Shown here in pieces: positions 27,694-34,940 of a DNA stretch of 64,000 bases (position 1 is its first letter; every line of letters starts with the position of its first letter). Origin of the DNA: Chryseobacterium herbae (lineage in GTDB: Bacteria; Bacteroidota; Bacteroidia; Flavobacteriales; Weeksellaceae). The notes under the pieces are model-generated. The model made no database searches. It saw only the letters and a list, made by a program, of their open reading frames with translations, and was not told the DNA's origin. The position numbers and the translations under genes were made by a program. The stretch spans positions 1-64,000 of the forward strand of contig NZ_JAOAMU010000004.1 in assembly GCF_025154075.1 (NCBI RefSeq), given 5' to 3'.

Positions 27694-29202
27694 ATGATTT
27701 TCGACAAACTAATTAACTATCTAAAACTCGATAAACAGGAATTTTCTTTTCAGTTCAACTCACATCCAAACTACCCTTCAGCATTGGCTTTTAGTGATAC
27801 GCTGAACTTTATGGGCGTAAAAAATGATGCTTATGAACTTGATAAGGAATATTGGGATGAGCTGCCGGAAGAATTTATCGCGATTGTAGATAACTCCTTT
27901 TCTCTGGTAAAGAAATCGGGAGCCAGTTATTCAGTTTATTCGGAAAAAGCAAAAACACTTAATAAAGAGGAACTTCATCAAAAATCTACAGATTTTGTAT
28001 TGCTGTTTGAAAAGAGTGAGAATGCAGAAAACAAACAGGCTTTTAATTTCACACCGCTTTTATATCTTGTTTTTGCCATCATTCTGGTCTATTCTTTTTT
28101 CACCCAAACCATATACGAAGCTCTTTTCAATCTCCTTTCTCTGGCCGGTGTTTATATTTCTATGGAAATTTTCAACCAAAAATTCGGGAATACCTCTACC
28201 GTGATCGGCAGTATTTGTGGAGATACTTCCGCCAAGCAGGCCACCAATTCATGTGATAAAATTATCAAACAGGACAAGACGAGTATCTTGGGCTTAAAGT
28301 TCTCAGATTTTTCTCTGATTTATTTTGCAGGACTGGCCATATTGGGACTTTTCCTTCCGGCAACATCATATATCGTAAAAGGGTTTACATTAGTTTCTAT
28401 CCTGGCCATCGGATATTCATTATATATTCAGGCTTTTGTAGAAAAAACGTTCTGTAGAGTCTGTCTTTTAATCATTTCAATTCTTGTCGGACAGTTGGTG
28501 TTGAGCATTATCTTCTTCCAGAATACATCATTCAGTATTGGAGTCCTGTTGTTAACAGCAGTTTTATGGATTTTGGTCTTTTCTGCGGTTCTCTATTTCA
28601 GTAATATCCTTTCCCAGAAAGAAAGTCTTCAGAAGTCAAATGCCAAAAACCTAAGATTTAAAAGAAATTATGAACTTTTCAAAAGCCAGCTTCTTGAAAA
28701 TGAAAAAATAGAATTTCAGGATACAGAAACTTTCTCATTGGGGAATAAGGATGCTAAACTCCGTCTTTCCATTGTATCCAACCCTTATTGTGGATTCTGT
28801 AAAGACGGTCATAAGATCATGGAAGGACTTCTTGAAAAGTATCCCGATGATATTTCCGTACAGATCCGTTTCAATTATTCACAGGAAAGAGCTGATGAAA
28901 AGTATACCAAACTGCTTTCAGCTTTCAACCATATCTACCACAATAAACCTCAGAAAGAATTCCTGAACGCTGTTGAAGAATGGTTTGAAACAAGAGACGA
29001 AAACAAGATTGCAGCCCTCTCAGGTTCATCTGAAACAGAAGACCTGACACCATTTATTGAAATGACAAAAGATAACAGTGCATCAGGATTGAACTTTACG
29101 CCTATTTTCATTCTAAACGGACACCAGTTCCCGGACAAATATGACCGTGATGATATCTGGTTTTTCGTTGATGAATTGATGGAAGATGAGGACTTACACT
29201 AA
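27694..29202 (+). CDS. C39-like / VKOR / thioredoxin fusion, disulfide-forming membrane protein
   Basis: A 502-residue three-part protein. The first ~110 residues (SHPNYPSALAFSDTLNFMGV, ELPEEFIAIV) resemble a C39 peptidase domain but lack the catalytic Cys, so they may bind leader peptides without cutting. About 120-310 is a VKOR domain of four to five helices with Cys175, Cys187 and the CRVC pair (Cys254, Cys257), which passes electrons to quinone. The C-terminal thioredoxin-like domain has CGFC (Cys366, Cys369) and a cis-Pro in FTPIFI. VKOR-Trx fusions make disulfides in exported proteins. Surrounding Cys-rich peptide genes make those its likely substrates. The inactive-C39 reading is inference. 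Confidence 0.88.
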   Translation: MIFDKLINYLKLDKQEFSFQFNSHPNYPSALAFSDTLNFMGVKNDAYELDKEYWDELPEEFIAIVDNSFSLVKKSGASYSVYSEKAKTLNKEELHQKSTDFVLLFEKSENAENKQAFNFTPLLYLVFAIILVYSFFTQTIYEALFNLLSLAGVYISMEIFNQKFGNTSTVIGSICGDTSAKQATNSCDKIIKQDKTSILGLKFSDFSLIYFAGLAILGLFLPATSYIVKGFTLVSILAIGYSLYIQAFVEKTFCRVCLLIISILVGQLVLSIIFFQNTSFSIGVLLLTAVLWILVFSAVLYFSNILSQKESLQKSNAKNLRFKRNYELFKSQLLENEKIEFQDTETFSLGNKDAKLRLSIVSNPYCGFCKDGHKIMEGLLEKYPDDISVQIRFNYSQERADEKYTKLLSAFNHIYHNKPQKEFLNAVEEWFETRDENKIAALSGSSETEDLTPFIEMTKDNSASGLNFTPIFILNGHQFPDKYDRDDIWFFVDELMEDEDLH

Positions 29203-29250
29203 GAAATCATTCGTTAATTGAAAAATTCACTATCTTAGGAAAAAATATAA

Positions 29251-29285
29251 GCGGATTCTGAAAAGCTTTGAAAGAGTAGGAAAAC
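29251..29285 (+). promoter_or_regulatory. Shared 5' element, copy A (peptide 2)
   Basis: GCGGATTCTGAAAAGC, 7 bases, then GAGTAGGAAAAC, ending 18 bases before the peptide 2 ATG. Two near-identical copies stand before peptide 3 and the tail-collar gene. TTCT can pair with GGAA by one wobble, where copy B has TTCC. A -7-like TATCTTAG lies upstream at 29231-29238, so the element would be transcribed. Confidence 0.55.
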
Positions 29286-29303
29286 AGCAAACTAAATAAC
29301 ACT

Positions 29304-29498
29304 ATGAAAAACTTAAAGAAAATCTCAAGAGAAAATTTAAAATCAATTAAAGGAGGGCTTAGAAGATGCCCGGAAAATGGAGAATGCGGTGGTGACCAGT
29401 GCTGTGCCAACGGGGTATGCAGACCTATTGCAGGAGCCGGACCCAACACTTATTATTGCACACCGCCTCCCATGATTGATTTCACGCCGCTGGGTTAG
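29304..29498 (+). CDS. Cys-rich bacteriocin-like peptide 2, knottin-like cysteine pattern
   Basis: A 64-residue precursor with a canonical double-glycine leader (MKNLKKISRENLKSIKGG) that the C39 domain of the downstream ABC transporter should cleave. The 46-residue mature peptide has six cysteines in the order C-x5-C-x4-CC-x4-C-x12-C, the framework of inhibitor cystine-knot miniproteins (compare conotoxin framework VI/VII); the fold is not proven. The tail is Pro-rich (CTPPPMIDFTPLG). It follows the VKOR-thioredoxin gene by 101 bases and is preceded by the shared 5' element. Target and activity are unknown. Confidence 0.82.
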   Translation: MKNLKKISRENLKSIKGGLRRCPENGECGGDQCCANGVCRPIAGAGPNTYYCTPPPMIDFTPLG

Positions 29499-29635
29499 TA
29501 CTTGCACTATTAAACTAATTTAACAGCACGAAAAATAGACTGTTAATGATCCTTTAATTTGTATCGGTGCATACCCTAAAAATGATGCATCATATAATTG
29601 AACGATATACATTTGAATATTAATTTGAATAAGTA

Positions 29636-29664
29636 AAAATGTCGTCATATTTTGGCGACATTTT
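29636..29664 (+). terminator. Hairpin between peptide 2 and the exporter
   Basis: AAAATGTCG, 11-base loop, CGACATTTT. It sits 16 bases before the TTG start of the exporter and after a -7-like TACATTTG (29608-29615). It could attenuate read-through or shape translation of the exporter. Confidence 0.5.
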
Positions 29665-29680
29665 ATAATGAATATCAATT

Positions 29681-31873
29681 TTGAAGAAATTTCCCTTTTA
29701 TAAACAGCCGGATGCTAAAGACTGCGGCCCTACCTGCCTTAGAATTGTAAGTAAATACTACGGCAGAAGTATTTCCCTGCAGCAGATCCGTACCCTTTCT
29801 GAAACTACACGAGAAGGAAGCAGCCTTTTAGGCCTTAGCGACGCATCAGAAAACTTAGGATTCCGTTCCCTTGGAGTCCAGATCGATTTTAATACCCTTG
29901 CAGAAGAAGTTCCTTTTCCCTGCATTGTACACTGGAACAAGAACCACTTCGTTGTTGTCTACAAAATTGATAAAAATAACAAAGTCTATATATCAGATCC
30001 GAGTTACGGACTGATCACCTATTCCCGTGATGAATTCATCAAATTATGGATTGGGGAAAATGCCAACGAAAATACGGAAGAAGGAATTGCCCTTATTCTT
30101 GAAACCACACCGGCATTTTTTCAGACCGAGTTTGATACAGACGAAAGTAAGGCGAGTTTCTCTTTCTTATCCAAATACCTGCTAAAATATAAGTCTCTTG
30201 TCATACAGCTTGCAGTAGGTCTTTTGGCGGGAAGTTTACTTTCGCTTATTTTTCCTTTCCTTACGCAGAGTATTGTAGACGTCGGGATACAGAATCAGGA
30301 TCTTAACTTCATTTATGTAGTCCTTCTTGCCCAGATCATGCTATTCCTGGGAAGAATGGGTATTGAAGTCATCCGAAGCTGGATTCTTCTTCACCTTTCT
30401 GCAAGAATCAATATTTCCATCATTTCGGATTTCTTTATCAAGCTGATGAAACTTCCGATCAGCTTTTTCGATACGAGAATGACGGGAGATATCATGCAGA
30501 GGATCAATGACCACCACAGAATTGAGCAGCTATTGACGAGTTCTTCACTAAATACCCTTTTCTCTTTGGTGAACCTTATTATCTTCAGTATTGTTCTTCT
30601 GTTTTATGATTACAGACTGTTTGTCGTTTACCTGATAGGAGCAGGTCTTTACATCGGATGGATCAGCTTTTTTCTTAGCAAAAGAAAGGAGTTGGATTAC
30701 AAAAGATTCTCTCAGGTTTCACAGGAACAGAGTAAAGTGATCGAGCTTATCAACGGGATGCAGGAGATCAAAATGCATAACGCGGAAAAACAGAAACGTT
30801 GGGACTGGGAATTCCTGCAGGTTAAATTATTTAAAATCAGAATCAAATCTCTTTCTCTGGAACAATGGCAGTCGGTAGGAGGAAATTTCATTAACCAGAT
30901 GAAAGATATTCTGGTAAGTTTCCTTTCAGCCAAGCTCGTATTAGAAGGAAATCTTACTTTAGGGATGATGCTTTCTGTGCAGTATATCATCGGGCAGCTG
31001 AACAGTCCATTATTACAGCTTATCGATTTTATCAAGCAGACTCAGGATGCCAAGATTTCCCTTGAAAGATTGGGTGAAATCCACGATAAAGAAGACGAAG
31101 AAGACAAAAATGAGCAGTATGCAGGAGAAATTCCTCAGAAAGACATTGAAGTCAGCAATATATCATTCAGGTATATCGGGTCAGATGTTCCCGTATTTGA
31201 AAACCTTAGCCTTACGATACCTTATCAGAAAACGACAGCTATTGTAGGAGCCAGCGGAAGTGGAAAAACGACGCTTTTAAAACTTCTGATGAAATTTTAC
31301 GAACCTACAGCAGGAGATATCAGACTTGGAAGCACCCAGTTGAAAAGCATTTCTCCGAGATTCTGGAGAGATCATTGCGGTGTAGTGATGCAGGAAGGAT
31401 ATGTATTTAATGATACCATAGCCAATAATATTGCGGTAGGAGAAGATCACGTGGACAAACAAAAATTAAGACGTGCTGTAGAAATTGCTAACATCAAGGA
31501 CTTCATTGAAAGTCTTCCGTTAAGCTATAATACAAAGATCGGAAATGAAGGGGTAGGCGTAAGTGGTGGTCAGAAACAGAGGCTTTTCATTGCCAGAGCC
31601 GTTTACAAATCTCCTGAATTTATCTTTTTCGATGAAGCAACTTCTGCTTTGGATGCCAATAATGAAAAGGTGATCATGGAAAATCTGGAACAGTTCTTTA
31701 AAGGCAAAACAGCCATCGTGATTGCCCACAGACTATCCACCGTAAAACATGCAGACAAAATCATCGTTCTGGATAAAGGTCAGGTGGTAGAGGAAGGTAA
31801 CCATGCCGACCTGGTTGCTTTAAAAGGTGAATACTACAGATTGGTGAAAAATCAACTTGAATTAGGAAGCTAA
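29681..31873 (+). CDS. C39-peptidase-containing ABC peptide exporter (PCAT)
   Basis: A 730-residue inner-membrane exporter that removes double-glycine leaders and transports the peptide with ATP. Order of parts: C39 peptidase domain (about 1-140) with Cys15 in KDCGPTC, His89 in NKNHFVVVY and Asp106 in ISDPSYG; six-helix ABC membrane domain (about 160-450); nucleotide-binding domain with Walker A GASGSGKTT (about 523), signature VSGGQKQR, Walker B FIFFDEATSALD and switch IAHRLST. All catalytic residues are present. It begins at TTG; no in-frame ATG is near. It sits between peptides 2 and 3, its likely cargo. Confidence 0.95.
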   Translation: MKKFPFYKQPDAKDCGPTCLRIVSKYYGRSISLQQIRTLSETTREGSSLLGLSDASENLGFRSLGVQIDFNTLAEEVPFPCIVHWNKNHFVVVYKIDKNNKVYISDPSYGLITYSRDEFIKLWIGENANENTEEGIALILETTPAFFQTEFDTDESKASFSFLSKYLLKYKSLVIQLAVGLLAGSLLSLIFPFLTQSIVDVGIQNQDLNFIYVVLLAQIMLFLGRMGIEVIRSWILLHLSARINISIISDFFIKLMKLPISFFDTRMTGDIMQRINDHHRIEQLLTSSSLNTLFSLVNLIIFSIVLLFYDYRLFVVYLIGAGLYIGWISFFLSKRKELDYKRFSQVSQEQSKVIELINGMQEIKMHNAEKQKRWDWEFLQVKLFKIRIKSLSLEQWQSVGGNFINQMKDILVSFLSAKLVLEGNLTLGMMLSVQYIIGQLNSPLLQLIDFIKQTQDAKISLERLGEIHDKEDEEDKNEQYAGEIPQKDIEVSNISFRYIGSDVPVFENLSLTIPYQKTTAIVGASGSGKTTLLKLLMKFYEPTAGDIRLGSTQLKSISPRFWRDHCGVVMQEGYVFNDTIANNIAVGEDHVDKQKLRRAVEIANIKDFIESLPLSYNTKIGNEGVGVSGGQKQRLFIARAVYKSPEFIFFDEATSALDANNEKVIMENLEQFFKGKTAIVIAHRLSTVKHADKIIVLDKGQVVEEGNHADLVALKGEYYRLVKNQLELGS

Positions 31874-31887
31874 TACAAATAAAAAAA

Positions 31888-31920
31888 GCGAATTCCGAAA
31901 AGCTTATAGAGTAGGAAAAA
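31888..31920 (+). promoter_or_regulatory. Shared 5' element, copy B (peptide 3)
   Basis: GCGAATTCCGAAAAGC, 5 bases, then GAGTAGGAAAAA, ending 17 bases before the peptide 3 ATG and starting 14 bases after the exporter stop. TTCC can pair with GGAA. Its place inside an apparent operon favours an RNA-level role over a promoter. Confidence 0.55.
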
Positions 31921-31937
31921 AACTAAGCAACTTAATT

Positions 31938-32132
31938 ATGAAAAATCTGAAAAAACTGTCGAGAAAGGAATTAATTTCTATTGACGGAGGAACAATAATC
32001 CCTGGTACCAACTGCTGCGGATCATGGTGTAACGGAAGCTGGGTTCCATGCAGAATCAAGCATTTTGAATGTCCGCCGGATGCAGATACCAATCCTCCAT
32101 CAGACTATGACGGAAACTGTCCATTTGCTTAA
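31938..32132 (+). CDS. Cys-rich bacteriocin-like peptide 3
   Basis: A 64-residue precursor with leader MKNLKKLSRKELISIDGG, closely matching peptide 2, and a 46-residue mature part with six cysteines spaced CC-x3-C-x6-C-x6-C-x15-C. The mature sequence shares no obvious similarity with peptides 1 and 2 beyond the cysteine count and CC pair, so the three probably have different activities or targets. The C-terminal third is acidic and Pro-rich. It lies 64 bases after the exporter gene and 44 before the HlyD gene, and carries the shared 5' element. Confidence 0.82.
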   Translation: MKNLKKLSRKELISIDGGTIIPGTNCCGSWCNGSWVPCRIKHFECPPDADTNPPSDYDGNCPFA

Positions 32133-32176
32133 ATTATATTCCCTCTGAAACATGGGGGAAATTTTATCTCAGAAAC

Positions 32177-33475
32177 ATGAAAGAAGATATTTTAGACAAT
32201 ATTGAACTCCGCTCAGAGAGTGTTCAGGACATTCTCACCCAGCCTCCACATTGGATGATACGCTGGGGAAACAGCGTTATATTAATTATACTCCTGCTTA
32301 TCCTTGTGATGAGCTACATCATTAAATACCCGGAATTTGTTGCTGCTCCGGTTATGGTGACGTCACAAAATCCTCCTGAGAAAATAGAGGCCCGGATGAA
32401 CGCGAAAATTGAAAAGATTTTCATCAAAGATCATCAGCAGGTAAAGAAAAATGATGTATTGATGGTCATGCAGTCCACGGCCAATTATAAAGATGTTTTA
32501 GAACTGAAAAAACTGGTGGATTCTATTTCTCCTCAGCTATTGCAGAGTTTTCCAATCGCGGTGACCTCAAGATTCAAACTTGGTGAACTGCAGGGAGATT
32601 ACAACAGTTTTGCAAAAGCTTTTCAGGATGAGGAACTTTTCACGAGACTTCAGCCTTATGCGCCTGAAAATATAGCGGCCAACCAGAGCATCTCAGAATA
32701 CAGGGTAAGAATTGCTACTTTAAGACAGCAAAAAAGTCTGGAAATAGCGAAATATGAATTATCAAAGAAAAGCTATCAGAGATCTCAGGAACTTTTCAAC
32801 CAGGGAGTCATTGCTTCCGTAGAACTTGAAAATGAAAAAATAAAATTCCTTCAGGCTCAGCAAAATCTTGAAAACCTCAATATTTCCATCTCCCAAATGG
32901 ATGAAGGGATTTCCAATCTGAATAAAACAAAAAGCGGAACAGCCATTAACACAGAAAAAGACAAGATCACTTATTCTTCTCAGACTTTACAGCTTTTTGA
33001 ACAGCTTCGTAAATCTTTAAAACAGTGGGAACAGAATTATCTTGTGATTTCTTCTACAGATGGTATGGCCAGTTTTCAGCAGTTTTTTGGAGAAAATCAG
33101 TTTGTAAAAATGTCAGAGCCCATTGTTTCCATCCTTCCTACCAATAAGGAAAAGCTGGTTGGAAGAATGTCCGTTCCTACTGTTAACTCAGGAAAGGTCA
33201 TGACGGGTCAGAAAGTATTGATCAAACTTGACAACTACCGTTTTCAGGAATATGGTATTGTGGAAGGAAAAGTACAGAATATTTCTCTTATTCCCGATGA
33301 TAAAGGAAACTATTATGTAGACATTACCCTTCCGAAAGGATTAAAGACCAGCTATAATAAAAACCTTACTTTTGACAAAGAACTGAGAGGGAACGCGGAA
33401 ATCGTAACACAGGATCTTAGACTTATTGAAAGATTCTTCTACCAGATCAGAAAATTATTGGGGTACCAAACTTAA
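32177..33475 (+). CDS. HlyD family periplasmic adaptor subunit
   Basis: A 432-residue membrane-fusion protein that links the ABC exporter to an outer-membrane channel. A single transmembrane helix (SVILIILLLILVMSYIIKYP) follows a cytosolic tail. Next come a lipoyl/barrel-sandwich half (IEKIFIKDHQQVKKNDVLM), a long coiled-coil hairpin (about 150-260) and the second half (KVMTGQKVLIKLDNYRFQEY). No TolC-type outer-membrane gene is in the window, so one elsewhere must be shared. It is the last gene of the peptide cluster; a terminator follows. A weak hairpin (TTCCC 32139-32143 with GGGAA 32156-32160) precedes it. Confidence 0.93.
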   Translation: MKEDILDNIELRSESVQDILTQPPHWMIRWGNSVILIILLLILVMSYIIKYPEFVAAPVMVTSQNPPEKIEARMNAKIEKIFIKDHQQVKKNDVLMVMQSTANYKDVLELKKLVDSISPQLLQSFPIAVTSRFKLGELQGDYNSFAKAFQDEELFTRLQPYAPENIAANQSISEYRVRIATLRQQKSLEIAKYELSKKSYQRSQELFNQGVIASVELENEKIKFLQAQQNLENLNISISQMDEGISNLNKTKSGTAINTEKDKITYSSQTLQLFEQLRKSLKQWEQNYLVISSTDGMASFQQFFGENQFVKMSEPIVSILPTNKEKLVGRMSVPTVNSGKVMTGQKVLIKLDNYRFQEYGIVEGKVQNISLIPDDKGNYYVDITLPKGLKTSYNKNLTFDKELRGNAEIVTQDLRLIERFFYQIRKLLGYQT

Positions 33476-33493
33476 TACTCCTTTAAATATATC

Positions 33494-33535
33494 AACAATA
33501 AAACCGCAGCTTACAAAGACTGCGGTTTTATTGTT
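33494..33535. terminator. Strong bidirectional terminator
   Basis: AACAATAAAACCGCAG pairs perfectly with CTGCGGTTTTATTGTT over a 10-base loop. It lies between the HlyD gene (plus) and the converging haem lipoprotein gene (minus), ending both. Confidence 0.9.
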
Positions 33536-33566
33536 ATGAATGAGTACGATTATTAAAGTTGGTATT

Positions 33567-34940
33567 TTACTTTCCCGGTTTAACCTTTAAAAATATAAAA
33601 CTGTAATCCGTAGGATATTTTTGGTCTCCAACCGATGCATTTTTATGACAGTCCATACACTGTTTCTCCTGAATATAAGTCTCCATAGTGACATTGGCTA
33701 TATTCTTCGGGGTAATCCCACCGGTCATCAGAGGAGCTTTCTTATTGTTGTCTTTATCCTTCACCGGGTTTTCCGGCCACTGCACATTCACCAGCTGATA
33801 ATATTGCCACACAGATTTAGGATTGCTGGCCTTAATCATATCCTGGATCTGCTTATTCAGCTGTTGTATTTCCGGCGTGATGGCGTTGTCTGCAATACGA
33901 ACTACCTGAACAGGTTTGTTTAAACTGTCTTTTCCGGGTACCGGAGACTGGTTTGGCTTATCCGTGCTTTTAGGGTCATAAAAACAATACTTAACGGAAG
34001 GATCAACTTGTCCATCTGTCGGTGCATTGTTCACATGCTCAAAAGTCATCCAGGTAAATTGGGGAGACTGATTGGTTTTTCTAATGATATGAAGACCTAC
34101 CAATCCTAAATATTTCTGTGAATATTTTCCATAGATCGGCTTATTGTTCTTATCAAAACCTTTGATCTCCGGAACCGTCGCCATGGATATTTTGTAAAAA
34201 TTCTTCAGCGATTCCAGTTGATCTTCCGGAATGATTCGCCATGCCGCTTTGATCTCAATAGATTCCAGCGGAAACCAAACCCCTTGATTTTGGGCAGCAA
34301 ATGCACTTAAGCTTCCATAATTATAAAGTTTATTATCACGTACAAAATCACTTTCAATCGTATTCATCCGGATTTCATACCAAACGATGTTTCCGCTTTG
34401 ATCGGTCAGCCACGCTCCTTTAGCCTGCATGATTTCGTCTACATTTCCTCCAAGCATTGCTCTCAGCTTAGGTTTCGGAAGACTTGCATTGATATCAGTA
34501 AACTTATTGATTTCATTGATGTACTTCATATACCCGTTTTTGCTTCTAAGATTCCATTGTGCAGGTGGTTTAGCAGCAAATACATCATCACTACTCAGGT
34601 AGCTTTCCCATACCGTAGGTTTGTAGTCTCCGGGCATTCCGTAATCAGCGGCAACTGCAGCAGTATCCGGAACTCCCCTTTGGTCAGAGGCCAACCAGTT
34701 TAATGCAAGAAAATTTTTCCATGCAAAACAGTTCATTACATTTTGAGAACTGTTCACACAGCTGGAATCTGCCGGCAACTGATACGTTACCGAAGGCGGA
34801 TCACAAAATGCACCACAATCGAAATCTGCCATCTTTTGAGAAAAGCCAACTCTGGAGTTTAATTTTTTGTCCTTTTTTCCGGATTCACATGAAATTGAAA
34901 TTAAACTCAATAGAAAAAAGGAAAATAATAGTGTTCTCAT
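33567..34940 (-). CDS. Mono-haem c lipoprotein of unknown function
   Basis: A 457-residue predicted lipoprotein: the signal peptide ends in a lipobox at SISC. Near the C-terminus CMDCH (Cys428, Cys431, His432) is a single covalent haem c site. The region between contains CFAWKNFLALNWLASDQRGVPD and several Trp-rich blocks but no family I can name. It starts within the last bases of the upstream 577-aa gene (4-base overlap), so both are made together. Placed in the periplasm with one haem, it could pass electrons to or from the partner or the tyrosinase products; that is inference. Confidence 0.75.
   Translation of the reverse strand: MRTLLFSFFLLSLISISCESGKKDKKLNSRVGFSQKMADFDCGAFCDPPSVTYQLPADSSCVNSSQNVMNCFAWKNFLALNWLASDQRGVPDTAAVAADYGMPGDYKPTVWESYLSSDDVFAAKPPAQWNLRSKNGYMKYINEINKFTDINASLPKPKLRAMLGGNVDEIMQAKGAWLTDQSGNIVWYEIRMNTIESDFVRDNKLYNYGSLSAFAAQNQGVWFPLESIEIKAAWRIIPEDQLESLKNFYKISMATVPEIKGFDKNNKPIYGKYSQKYLGLVGLHIIRKTNQSPQFTWMTFEHVNNAPTDGQVDPSVKYCFYDPKSTDKPNQSPVPGKDSLNKPVQVVRIADNAITPEIQQLNKQIQDMIKASNPKSVWQYYQLVNVQWPENPVKDKDNNKKAPLMTGGITPKNIANVTMETYIQEKQCMDCHKNASVGDQKYPTDYSFIFLKVKPGK

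Noticed and set aside
22445..33475. CRISPR array or abortive-infection island
   Set aside because: No repeat-spacer pattern was found; RhuM and the regulator alone do not make a defence island.
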